Positions 18,932 through 25,875 of a stretch of DNA of 64,000 nucleotides are shown here, piece after piece. Every line of letters begins with the position of its first letter. Position 1 is the first letter of the stretch. Made by a program: the position numbers and the translations under genes. Origin of the DNA: Candidatus Krumholzibacteriota bacterium (lineage in GTDB: Bacteria > Krumholzibacteriota > Krumholzibacteriia > JAJRXK01); the NCBI GenBank assembly GCA_029262065.1, contig JAJDAC010000007.1, positions 1 through 64,000 on the forward strand, in the 5' to 3' direction. Under the pieces are notes generated by a model. The model had not been told where the DNA came from. It did not search any database and saw nothing but the letters and a program-made list of their open reading frames with translations.

Positions 18932-20850
18932 CGAACGCCTCCCCGCCAGGCAACCTGCACGCGCGCTCCCGGCCGCACGGGGGTTCCCGCCGGCGGCATC
19001 TGCCCGATCACCCGAGCATGAGCATCGGGCGCGGGTGGGTAGGCATTCCACGCAGCCGCCTGCGCGATCTTCGCCAGTTCGCCGGCGTCGTGACCGCGCA
19101 GGTCGGGCAACGGTAACGACACCGGACCCGGAGCGGGGCGCAATCCCTGCGCTGCGTCATCGAGCCAGGTCGTGCACGCCATCGCCTTCTCGACGATGCG
19201 AGAAAAACACGGCGCCGCCGAGTGGCCACCCCACCGCATGGCGCCTTTGGCCTCTTGCAGCACCAGCACCGCAAGCAGACGCGGCCGATCGGCGGGCACG
19301 AAACCCACGAAGCTGGCCATGAAAGCATCGGACCGGTAACCATTGGGGCCGGGAATCTGCGCCGTGCCGGTCTTGCCGGCAATGCGAAGCCCGTCGACGC
19401 GGGCCGCGGTTCCCGATCCGTAGTCGTTGGCCACGACCCCTTCACAGAGCGCCCTCAGCACCGGCGGCACGCTCGCAGGCACCACATTGCGTCGCAGGAT
19501 ATTGGACTCGGGGTCGTGCAACGTCCCCTGGTCATCGCGCCAGCGCGAAACGAATTGAGGCGATCGCAGATGCCCGTCGCTCACCAGAGCGGCGTAGGCC
19601 ATGGTGAGCTGGAACAAGCTCACCCCCACCTCCTGGCCGATGGCCATGGTGGGTTGTGAACGATCGGACCACTTGGCCGGATTGTGCAGAAGACCCGCGG
19701 TTTCCGCCGGCCATCCCGAGTGGGTGCGACTGCCGAACCCGGCTCGCGCAATATCTTCGTGGAACTCATCGCGCCGGAGTAGCGAAACCGCCTTGCCCAT
19801 CCAGATGTTGCTACTGACGGCGAATGCATGCCGCAGCGAAACGCGGCCCACCGGATGCACGTCCTGAAACGTGAACCCGCCCAGGTCCACCCGGTTGCGA
19901 CGTTGGTTGGGGTTGCCCTCGGCGTCGTACACGGTGGACGTATCACAAACGCCCCGCGACAGCATCGAGGCCACGGTGAACAGCTTGAACGTACTACCGG
20001 GCTCGAACAGATCGGTGGCGGAACGGGTGCGCCAGCGATCGGCGGCGTACGATTTTCGGTCGCGACTCGAGAGTACGGGGACCTCGGCCAGGGCCAGCAC
20101 TTCGCCGGTGTAGGGCTCCACGATCATGCCCCACGCTTCGGACGACCCCGCCGCGACACGAGCGGTTTCGAGCTCTTCCTCCAGAATCATCTGCAGGCGG
20201 TGATCGAGGGTCAGCAGGACATCCCATCCGTCCCGCGGTGGTTCGATCGGCTGACGTTGCAGGGTGCCCTGCCGCAGAGCATCGTAGAACTGCATTTCAG
20301 TGCCCGGACTACCAGCCAGGCGATCGTCGAACAGAACTTCGATACCCGCGTCACCGTGTCCGGACGCGGCCACGCGACCCAGGAGCCGCGTCGCCAATCC
20401 CGATACCGGGTATTTGCGATCGTCCAGACGATCCAACGTAACGGTGGGCTGCGCCGCAAGCTGCATGCGCGCCACGGGATCGAGATCGGTCTTGTGCACG
20501 ACCACATGCCCCGAACGATTCTTGAGACGCCCGCGCACCTGTCGCTCGCTGATTCCCAACGCGCCGGCCAACCACGTCAACGAAGTCGGCTCCAACCATT
20601 TTTCTGGTTTGGTAACGCCGACGCGGTACCGATGCTCGGACATGGCCAGCGGATGGCCGTTGCGGTCGAAGACCGTACCCCGGCGAGCCGCCACTTCCAC
20701 CTTCTGCCGACTCTGGTCTTCGTAGACCTTCTGCCAGTGATCGTGACTGAACACCTGGACCCAGGCCAGCCTGGCCGTGAGCACCAACAGGGCGCAACCG
20801 ACGACCACCGCGAACGTCACAAAGCGTGTGTGGGGGTAACGTCGACTCAC
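18928..20850 (-). CDS. ftsI: Septal transpeptidase FtsI (PBP3 class) with one PASTA-like domain
   Basis: Class B penicillin-binding protein of 640 residues that cross-links septal peptidoglycan with FtsW. It has an N-terminal membrane helix (about 10-27), a PBP dimerisation region beginning RRGTVFDRNG, and the transpeptidase domain with the nucleophile S286 in STFK, SSN at 346-348 and KTGT at 493-496. After the transpeptidase domain the last 70 residues (LPDLRGHDAGELAKIA ... MPPAGTPVRPGARVQV) match a single PASTA module, uncommon for FtsI proteins of proteobacterial type. The start is GTG, overlapping the ftsL stop. Confidence 0.96.
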   Translation of the reverse strand: MSRRYPHTRFVTFAVVVGCALLVLTARLAWVQVFSHDHWQKVYEDQSRQKVEVAARRGTVFDRNGHPLAMSEHRYRVGVTKPEKWLEPTSLTWLAGALGISERQVRGRLKNRSGHVVVHKTDLDPVARMQLAAQPTVTLDRLDDRKYPVSGLATRLLGRVAASGHGDAGIEVLFDDRLAGSPGTEMQFYDALRQGTLQRQPIEPPRDGWDVLLTLDHRLQMILEEELETARVAAGSSEAWGMIVEPYTGEVLALAEVPVLSSRDRKSYAADRWRTRSATDLFEPGSTFKLFTVASMLSRGVCDTSTVYDAEGNPNQRRNRVDLGGFTFQDVHPVGRVSLRHAFAVSSNIWMGKAVSLLRRDEFHEDIARAGFGSRTHSGWPAETAGLLHNPAKWSDRSQPTMAIGQEVGVSLFQLTMAYAALVSDGHLRSPQFVSRWRDDQGTLHDPESNILRRNVVPASVPPVLRALCEGVVANDYGSGTAARVDGLRIAGKTGTAQIPGPNGYRSDAFMASFVGFVPADRPRLLAVLVLQEAKGAMRWGGHSAAPCFSRIVEKAMACTTWLDDAAQGLRPAPGPVSLPLPDLRGHDAGELAKIAQAAAWNAYPPAPDAHARVIGQMPPAGTPVRPGARVQVAWRGGVR

Positions 20851-21308
20851 TGACCGGCGCCTCCCCCGTCGGTCTCGACGGGTTCTTCGCCGACGGGCGA
20901 ACTGGGTTTGGCCACGGCTCCGGGAATTTCACCGAAGCGATGCAGGCCGCGCTTCAGGCGCTGCACGAAACGCGAATCTTCGGGTCCCTGAAGCGGCGGT
21001 TCCAGGGCCACGACTTCCTTGTCGGTAGGCCCCGGAAGCCGCAGCTTCAGTTCCGATTCGGCGCGCGGAACGATCACGTCGCGCCGAGTGTGTTCGTACC
21101 AATCGGCGGTCAGGCTTCGGTAGGCGCCAGCGCGGTGCAAATACTCCTGCGAGAGGTGCGCGTGCTCGCGCTGGAGCTGCTGGAGGCGGTGGGATTGCAG
21201 CGCCATGACGAACAGGGATCCCAGACCCACCAGGGTGAGGAGCGCCCACCGCGCACCCTGCCCCGACCGGGATCGACGCGCACGAGCCTTCTTGCGAGGC
21301 TTGCTCAT
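20847..21308 (-). CDS. ftsL: FtsL-like divisome protein
   Basis: A 153-residue bitopic protein between rsmH and ftsI, the fixed position of ftsL. It has a basic N-terminus (SKPRKKARARRSRSG), one membrane helix (about 20-38), then a leucine-zipper-like coiled coil (HRLQQLQREHAHLSQEY). Sequence conservation in FtsL is low, so the assignment rests on size, topology and position. The C-terminal 60 residues, rich in Pro, Glu and Gly, extend beyond the usual 100-120 residue length. The ATG at 21308 overlaps the rsmH stop. Confidence 0.8.
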   Translation of the reverse strand: MSKPRKKARARRSRSGQGARWALLTLVGLGSLFVMALQSHRLQQLQREHAHLSQEYLHRAGAYRSLTADWYEHTRRDVIVPRAESELKLRLPGPTDKEVVALEPPLQGPEDSRFVQRLKRGLHRFGEIPGAVAKPSSPVGEEPVETDGGGAGQ

Positions 21309-22225
21309 GACAACCTCTCGCCGGCCCGCAACCGGGCCGAGCGCGCCCGCGGGTTCAACTGCACCTCGGCCGCCGAAGGCCGCATGGGCTTACGGGTAAG
21401 AACGCGCATGGTGGCGACCGGAGTTTCGGCCACCGGAACATGCCGACTGCCTTCGGTGTACCCCGACGCCCGTCGTAGCATTGATTTCACGCGTCCGTCC
21501 TCCAGACTGTGATAGCTCACGGCAACGAAGCGCCCACCCGGGTTCAACCGGGCCGGCACCTGGGCCAAGGCGTCGTCGAGCTGGCGGAGTTCGGAGTTGG
21601 TCGCAATGCGTAGGGCTTGAAACACGCGAGCCAATTCGGCCGCGGATTTGGCGTGCGCGGGCATCGTCGACTTGACGGCCTCGCGCAGCTCACCGGTGGT
21701 GCGCATACGACCCTGGCGGGAACGATTGAACAGGATCCGAGCCAGGCGGCGAGCCCGGCGAACCTCGCCCCACTCGCTCAACCAGCGCAGGATCTCCTGC
21801 TCTTCTGCTTCTTCTACAAGCGTGGCCGCGGAAGTTCCCACCGCCGGATCGAACCGCAGATCGAGAGGCCCATCGTGACGGTAGGAGAAGCCGCGCGCGG
21901 CATCTTCCAGTTGATCGCTCGACAAGCCCAGGTCCATGCAGATGCCATCCACTCGATCGACCCCCTTCTCGTCGAGCACATTGCTCAACGAAGCGAATTC
22001 GCCGTGGTGGGGCTCGAAACGGTCGCCGTACTCCGCAAGCCGCTCGCGACAACGCGCGATGGCCGCCGGATCCCGGTCGAAACCGAGGACCGAAGCGCCC
22101 CGCTGGAGAATGGCCTCGGCATAGCCACCCCCACCAAGGGTCAGGTCCGCGAACGACTCTCCTGGCCGTGGCCGGAGAATCTGGAGGACTTCATCCAGCA
22201 TGACCGGCACATGGAGCGTCGTCAT
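21305..22225 (-). CDS. rsmH: 16S rRNA (cytosine-1402-N4)-methyltransferase RsmH
   Basis: SAM-dependent methyltransferase (MraW) of 306 residues that modifies C1402 of 16S rRNA. It starts HVPVMLDEVLQIL and shows the SAM loop LGGGGYAEAIL, GFDRDPAAIARC, GICMDLGLSSDQLE, RGFSYRHDGPLDLRFD, FQALRIATNSEL and GGRFVAVSYHSLEDGRVK, all typical of the family. The ATG follows the STAS gene stop by 6 bases. Confidence 0.97.
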   Translation of the reverse strand: MTTLHVPVMLDEVLQILRPRPGESFADLTLGGGGYAEAILQRGASVLGFDRDPAAIARCRERLAEYGDRFEPHHGEFASLSNVLDEKGVDRVDGICMDLGLSSDQLEDAARGFSYRHDGPLDLRFDPAVGTSAATLVEEAEEQEILRWLSEWGEVRRARRLARILFNRSRQGRMRTTGELREAVKSTMPAHAKSAAELARVFQALRIATNSELRQLDDALAQVPARLNPGGRFVAVSYHSLEDGRVKSMLRRASGYTEGSRHVPVAETPVATMRVLTRKPMRPSAAEVQLNPRARSARLRAGERLS

Positions 22226-22231
22226 GATCGA

Positions 22232-22708
22232 TCAGTGCCGCATGTCGCCCCAGGCCATCAATTGATCCCGAGCCCGCCCGACCGGAAGTTGCGCCGCACT
22301 ACTGACGACGCGAAGGGCGGTGGCCAGATCGACGAACGCCGGAAGCGTTTCGCCGTACCAGCCAGCCAGAGCCAATAGATTGGCCAGGTATGGCGTTAGA
22401 CCTACCCAAAGGGTCACGACGTCCAGCTCGCGCCAGCGTCGTTCGTATCCCATCAATTGTTCGATGGTGGAGATGGGAATGTGTTGAAGATGGGTTGCAT
22501 CGAGGATCACGTACTGCACCCCGTCATCCCCTTGGCGGGAATCACGAATGCGACGGTTGAGATCCTGAGCGCTGGACGAAGAAAGCCGTCCCGTCAACTT
22601 CACCTGGAACACGTCGGATGAACGCGCGACCAGCAAGAAGCCACCCCAGGCTTGGTGATCGGAACCCGAGAGTCCCTGACCAGCCGAATTTGAAGTGGAA
22701 TGCTGCAT
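22232..22708 (-). CDS. STAS-domain protein inside the dcw cluster
   Basis: A 158-residue protein counted from the ATG that gives MQHSTSNSAGQ; an upstream frame to 22837 would overlap mraZ and looks non-coding. Residues about 30-145 follow the STAS/anti-sigma-factor-antagonist pattern: FQVKLTGRLSSSSAQDL, then YVILDATHLQHIPISTIEQL, then LWVGLTPYLANLLALAG and a final helix FVDLATALRVV. The Ser/Thr of IPIST aligns with the phosphorylatable Ser of SpoIIAA-type proteins, though the usual Asp-Ser-Ser-Gly is not kept. A STAS gene between mraZ and rsmH is not part of the standard dcw order. Its partner, perhaps an anti-sigma kinase elsewhere, is unknown. Confidence 0.75.
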   Translation of the reverse strand: MQHSTSNSAGQGLSGSDHQAWGGFLLVARSSDVFQVKLTGRLSSSSAQDLNRRIRDSRQGDDGVQYVILDATHLQHIPISTIEQLMGYERRWRELDVVTLWVGLTPYLANLLALAGWYGETLPAFVDLATALRVVSSAAQLPVGRARDQLMAWGDMRH

Positions 22709-22729
22709 CTTGGCCCAATGCGAAAATGT

Positions 22730-22781
22730 GCCGGGCGTCGCGGAATCGCACCCCGCGACGGCGACTTCTACGACGCCCGGC
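22730..22781 (-). promoter_or_regulatory. Strong hairpin in the mraZ-STAS intergenic leader
   Basis: In the 100-base gap between mraZ and the STAS gene the minus-strand RNA contains a perfect 11-base inverted repeat (GCCGGGCGTCG at 22781-22771 with CGACGCCCGGC at 22740-22730). An inner perfect 8-base stem (22760-22753 with 22743-22736) shares five bases with the outer one, so the two cannot both form fully. Only four U residues follow, so it could be a weak terminator, an attenuator or an RNA stability element that separates mraZ from the rest of the operon. Confidence 0.55.
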
Positions 22782-22808
22782 TCCCCTGACTCCCGACCTG
22801 CACGACGA

Positions 22809-23288
22809 CTAGTCGTAGAACAGATCGTCCATCTCATCGGACCCGGTACGATGCTTCTTCAACTCGGCGAAGAACGTATCGGGGTTCCAAAGCTCCAGAA
22901 TGCGGCCCACGCCGACGATCAGCACCTCGCCCTTGATCCCGTTGTCGGTGAGCAGCTCGTCGGGAGCTGAAAACCGACCCTTGGGATCGAGTTGAGCGGG
23001 CTCCACCTCACTGCGGAAGCTTCGTTGTGCCCAGCGACGGTCGGCCCCGGTCTTGTCGGGGGTGCCGCCACGAGCACGCAGCTTCTGCCACTCGGTGAGG
23101 GGGATCATCTCAATGCACCGCTCCTTACCCTGACGCAGCAAAAAGGTCGACTCGCTTCCCTCGGGCATGGCCCTCCGGCAATACACCGGAAGCGTGATCC
23201 GGCCCTTTGCGATCTTCTGCCGATACCGGCCGAAGAAATCGCAGGGCGGCGAATCGTGCCCAGAGAGGAATGTCTTATCTTGCGCCAT
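22809..23288 (-). CDS. mraZ: Transcriptional regulator/nucleoid protein MraZ
   Basis: DNA-binding AbrB-like protein of 159 residues at the head of the dcw cluster, which in other bacteria represses its own operon. It has the two tandem MraZ domains, each with the KGR-type core: IAKGRITLPVYCRR and LDPKGRFSAPDELL. About 17 residues (SGHDSPPCDFFGRY region) precede the first domain and are longer than usual. There is no clear Shine-Dalgarno before the ATG. The gene is preceded by a 179-base intergenic region holding the terminator of the glycan island, a possible promoter and a palindrome. Confidence 0.92.
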   Translation of the reverse strand: MAQDKTFLSGHDSPPCDFFGRYRQKIAKGRITLPVYCRRAMPEGSESTFLLRQGKERCIEMIPLTEWQKLRARGGTPDKTGADRRWAQRSFRSEVEPAQLDPKGRFSAPDELLTDNGIKGEVLIVGVGRILELWNPDTFFAELKKHRTGSDEMDDLFYD

Positions 23289-23316
23289 GTTTGAATCATA
23301 ACTCTAATTTTCAGAA

Positions 23317-23328
23317 TGACCTAGGTCA
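23317..23328. promoter_or_regulatory. 12-base perfect palindrome upstream of mraZ
   Basis: TGACCTAGGTCA is a perfect dyad located 28 bases before the mraZ start, between the candidate promoter and the gene. Such a site could bind a dimeric regulator. It does not resemble the TGGG direct repeats known as MraZ boxes in other bacteria, which I could not identify here. Confidence 0.4.
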
Positions 23329-23372
23329 CTTTTCCTTTTCAGGACTTCCAAGGACCTTCTCGTCCCAAGCGC

Positions 23373-23401
23373 AGTCTGCCCGAGACCGAATTGGGCGTCA
23401 A
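23373..23401 (-). promoter_or_regulatory. Possible sigma70-like promoter for mraZ/dcw
   Basis: On the minus strand TTGACG (23401-23396) is followed after 17 bases by CAGACT (23378-23373). The -35 is good (5/6) and the -10 poor (3/6). It sits just after the terminator of the preceding transcript and about 85 bases before mraZ, so position favours it more than sequence does. Confidence 0.35.
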
Positions 23402-23402
23402 C

Positions 23403-23428
23403 AAAAAATCCCGCCGGGCGGCGGGATT
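23403..23428 (-). terminator. Rho-independent terminator at the end of the glycan island
   Basis: On the minus strand a perfect 9-base stem (AATCCCGCC/GGCGGGATT, 23428-23407) with a 4-base loop runs into six T residues. It begins 40 bases after the stop of the GT-C gene and separates the glycan island from mraZ. This is the best intrinsic terminator in the window. Confidence 0.85.
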
Positions 23429-23467
23429 GGATTCATTCTGACCGGTAAGTGACAAGCCGAACGGTTA

Positions 23468-24898
23468 TCAGGGAATACTTTCGACGCGGTATAGCGTGTA
23501 GACAACGGGTTCGGCACGGCTCAGCCCGAGATTCGCGACGCTCCGGTTCAGGACCGGTGTGAGTCGCAACCCAGCCACCCCCCCATCGACCAGGGCGTTG
23601 GGCAAAGCATCGCGATGGACCAGGAACTGGGGTGTAGCCACCTCGAGGAACAATCCCTGTTGGAGAATCTCCTCATCCCCCACCCGGTTCCGTAGGTCGT
23701 TGATGCGAGGCTCAATCAGCCCTCCCAGGTCCAGGATGCGACGATTGCTCCGATAGCCCACCAGCCCAATGTCGTAACTGGCCACGGTCGTCTCGGTCGG
23801 CGTGTTGGCGTCGATCCAACCCGCGATGTCACCCAGACCGGCCTCGAGCGACCGACCGAACGCCCGCGCATTCGGCGAGACCCACGTTATCGTGAGCACC
23901 AGGGAAAGAGCCACTTGCCCCGCCCACAGGAATCGCCAGTGCGATGAGTGGCGGTACGCCAACGAAGCCGCGAGCACCAGCACCACCGGCAACACCACTT
24001 CCAGGTAACGGCTGACCACCTGAACGTCGCGCACCAGATAGATCGCCGGCAACAGTACGATCCAGACCCAGAGTACCGGACGAACCCAGGCATCCGGCGC
24101 AACCGAACCAGATCGCCGGAACACGAGCATCAGTGCCACCAGGGGGACCGGAGCGGCAAGCAAGAGCAGCTTGCCCAGCACCTGCAGGTTCATCCAAAGT
24201 CGCGCCGGCTGGAGGCCAATGGGCGTGGACTTGGCCTGTAGGGTCTGCGGCCAGATCTCGCCGAACGTGGGGATCGCGTAGAGGGCCCACAGAATCACCG
24301 GAACGGCGGCGCCGGCGATCACCGGCCACCGGAATCGTCCCACGGTCAACGCGCGCGCGCCCACCATCACCGACAACAATGCCAGCTCGGGGCGCACGAA
24401 AGGAGCCAGGCCCAGAGCGAGGCCCAGGCGCCAGGCCGGGACCATGGCGCGAGGTCTGAGTCCCAGATCCACGATGGCCAACACGGCCAGCACGCCCAGG
24501 GCAGTCTCCATGCCCGATGCCGACCAACGTACGAACCAGATCTCGGTGGCAAACACCGCTCCCGCCAGCGCCAGCCAGATATCCGACAGACCCTCACGTC
24601 GCATGATGCGCAGGAATACGACCGTAGCCGCGACGGCTACGAGCATCCCCGCTCCTCGCAGAACCCCAGGCGCCCCCAACCCCGACCATTCTCCCAATGC
24701 CCCCACCAAGGCCCACACCGGACTGGTTACCGCGTGCACCGCGACGCCGGGGTTGAACACCAGCTCGCCGCTCTGCGCGAGATTGCGCGCGAAGCGCGCG
24801 TAGATGTAGGTGTCATCGGTGATGTAGCCGCGGTACAGAAAAAACTGGGCGATGAGCAGTGCCACAACCGACGCCATTGTCGCGGCGAGCCGGTTCAC
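23468..24898 (-). CDS. GT-C type membrane glycosyltransferase-like protein
   Basis: Polytopic membrane protein of about 476 residues with roughly ten hydrophobic helices. The first loop after helix 1 carries GYITDDTYIYARFARNL, whose Asp-Asp pair is the kind of acidic motif GT-C enzymes use to handle a polyprenyl-phosphate sugar, followed by PVWALVGALGE. The periplasmic C-terminal part (about 370-476) contains YDIGLVGYRSNRRILDLGG. I chose the GTG at 24898 because it overlaps the stop of the upstream gene as GTGA, like most junctions here; an ATG at 24961 is possible. Substrate and acceptor are unknown. It is the last gene of the glycan island. Confidence 0.7.
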   Translation of the reverse strand: MNRLAATMASVVALLIAQFFLYRGYITDDTYIYARFARNLAQSGELVFNPGVAVHAVTSPVWALVGALGEWSGLGAPGVLRGAGMLVAVAATVVFLRIMRREGLSDIWLALAGAVFATEIWFVRWSASGMETALGVLAVLAIVDLGLRPRAMVPAWRLGLALGLAPFVRPELALLSVMVGARALTVGRFRWPVIAGAAVPVILWALYAIPTFGEIWPQTLQAKSTPIGLQPARLWMNLQVLGKLLLLAAPVPLVALMLVFRRSGSVAPDAWVRPVLWVWIVLLPAIYLVRDVQVVSRYLEVVLPVVLVLAASLAYRHSSHWRFLWAGQVALSLVLTITWVSPNARAFGRSLEAGLGDIAGWIDANTPTETTVASYDIGLVGYRSNRRILDLGGLIEPRINDLRNRVGDEEILQQGLFLEVATPQFLVHRDALPNALVDGGVAGLRLTPVLNRSVANLGLSRAEPVVYTLYRVESIP

Positions 24899-25875
24899 GC
24901 CCGCCGGTCCCACGCTTTTCGCCACCATCGAAGCGGCAAGGATTCCTGCAGTATCAACCACCGCACGATCGACTGGGTGCCCAGGAGCTTCTTGTAGTTG
25001 GCCACGCCCCGCAGGTCCATGCTGTTGCCCAGATTCAACATCGACTTGCCGTGCTCACTGGCGTACCGCGCTTCTTCACGAATCAAGAGCGAGGCCGGGA
25101 ACACCTGCGGGCGTCGCAACGTCGTACCCAACCAAGCGAAGAGTTGGTCCTTCAACTCGAAACACAGATGCCCGCCCACTATCTCACCGTCGAGCTGGAC
25201 CACGAAGAATCGACACGCCGCTTCCTGCTCGAGGATACTGCGCAGGAACTGGTATGACTCTGGACGCGAACCCCATTCGATCGCCTGATCGCGATATATC
25301 GCGTAGAAAGAATCGAAGTCGGCCAGATCGCCCGTGATGTGGACCGCCAAGCCGCGACGCTCGCTTCGGTTGCACTCGTTGCGACGGTTCTTGGGAAAAT
25401 GATCGCGAAGGAACTCCTCGAAATCACCGGGCGTGGGCAGGATCGCAGCGTCGATCTCGATCTTGAACCCGTCGGGAACGGCCGGCACTGAATCATTTCC
25501 CCAGACAAGTTCACGACGCACGGTGCGGGGTCCACCCACCTTCAAGAAGGCGGCAAACAAACTCGCCTCCACGTCGGATTGCCCACCCACGACCAGGGGA
25601 CCACCGTACGTTCCGGCTACGCCACTGGCCACGGCACCCAACCCACGGCGACGGCGCGTAACGAAAGGAAGCCCGCCCTTCAGCTCGCCGTTCGCCGATC
25701 GCGCCACGAGCAGGCCCACGTCGGTGGCCACGTGGTGATGCACGAATCGCTTATACCAATCCAACGCGTGAAAGGGAGTGGACCGAGGGTCGGCGTCGAC
25801 CAGCGCCTGCCATGCTCCGGGGTCCATATCGGCCCCACGAACCAGTTCAATGGGTTCGCTCGCCACGGCGCTCAC
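24895..25875 (-). CDS. FemAB/GNAT-fold protein of the glycan island
   Basis: Soluble protein of 326 residues with the pattern of FemAB-like tandem GNAT proteins. The N-terminal half has ALDWYKRFVHHHV and LPFVTRRRRGLGAVASG. The C-terminal half has DFEEFLRDHFPKNRRNECNR, FFVVQLDGEIVGGHLCFEL and a final LNLGNSMDLRGVANYKKLLG, the K(F)G-type ending typical of these enzymes. Homologues add amino acyl or acetyl groups to cell-surface glycans or peptidoglycan and occur often in exopolysaccharide clusters. The exact reaction is not predictable. The start is GTG, overlapping the stop of the dehydratase gene. Confidence 0.75.
   Translation of the reverse strand: MSAVASEPIELVRGADMDPGAWQALVDADPRSTPFHALDWYKRFVHHHVATDVGLLVARSANGELKGGLPFVTRRRRGLGAVASGVAGTYGGPLVVGGQSDVEASLFAAFLKVGGPRTVRRELVWGNDSVPAVPDGFKIEIDAAILPTPGDFEEFLRDHFPKNRRNECNRSERRGLAVHITGDLADFDSFYAIYRDQAIEWGSRPESYQFLRSILEQEAACRFFVVQLDGEIVGGHLCFELKDQLFAWLGTTLRRPQVFPASLLIREEARYASEHGKSMLNLGNSMDLRGVANYKKLLGTQSIVRWLILQESLPLRWWRKAWDRRA

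Noticed and set aside
23289-23460. MraZ boxes (TGGG direct repeats) upstream of mraZ
   Set aside because: Only scattered TTGGG/TTGGA words without regular spacing were found; not enough to call.
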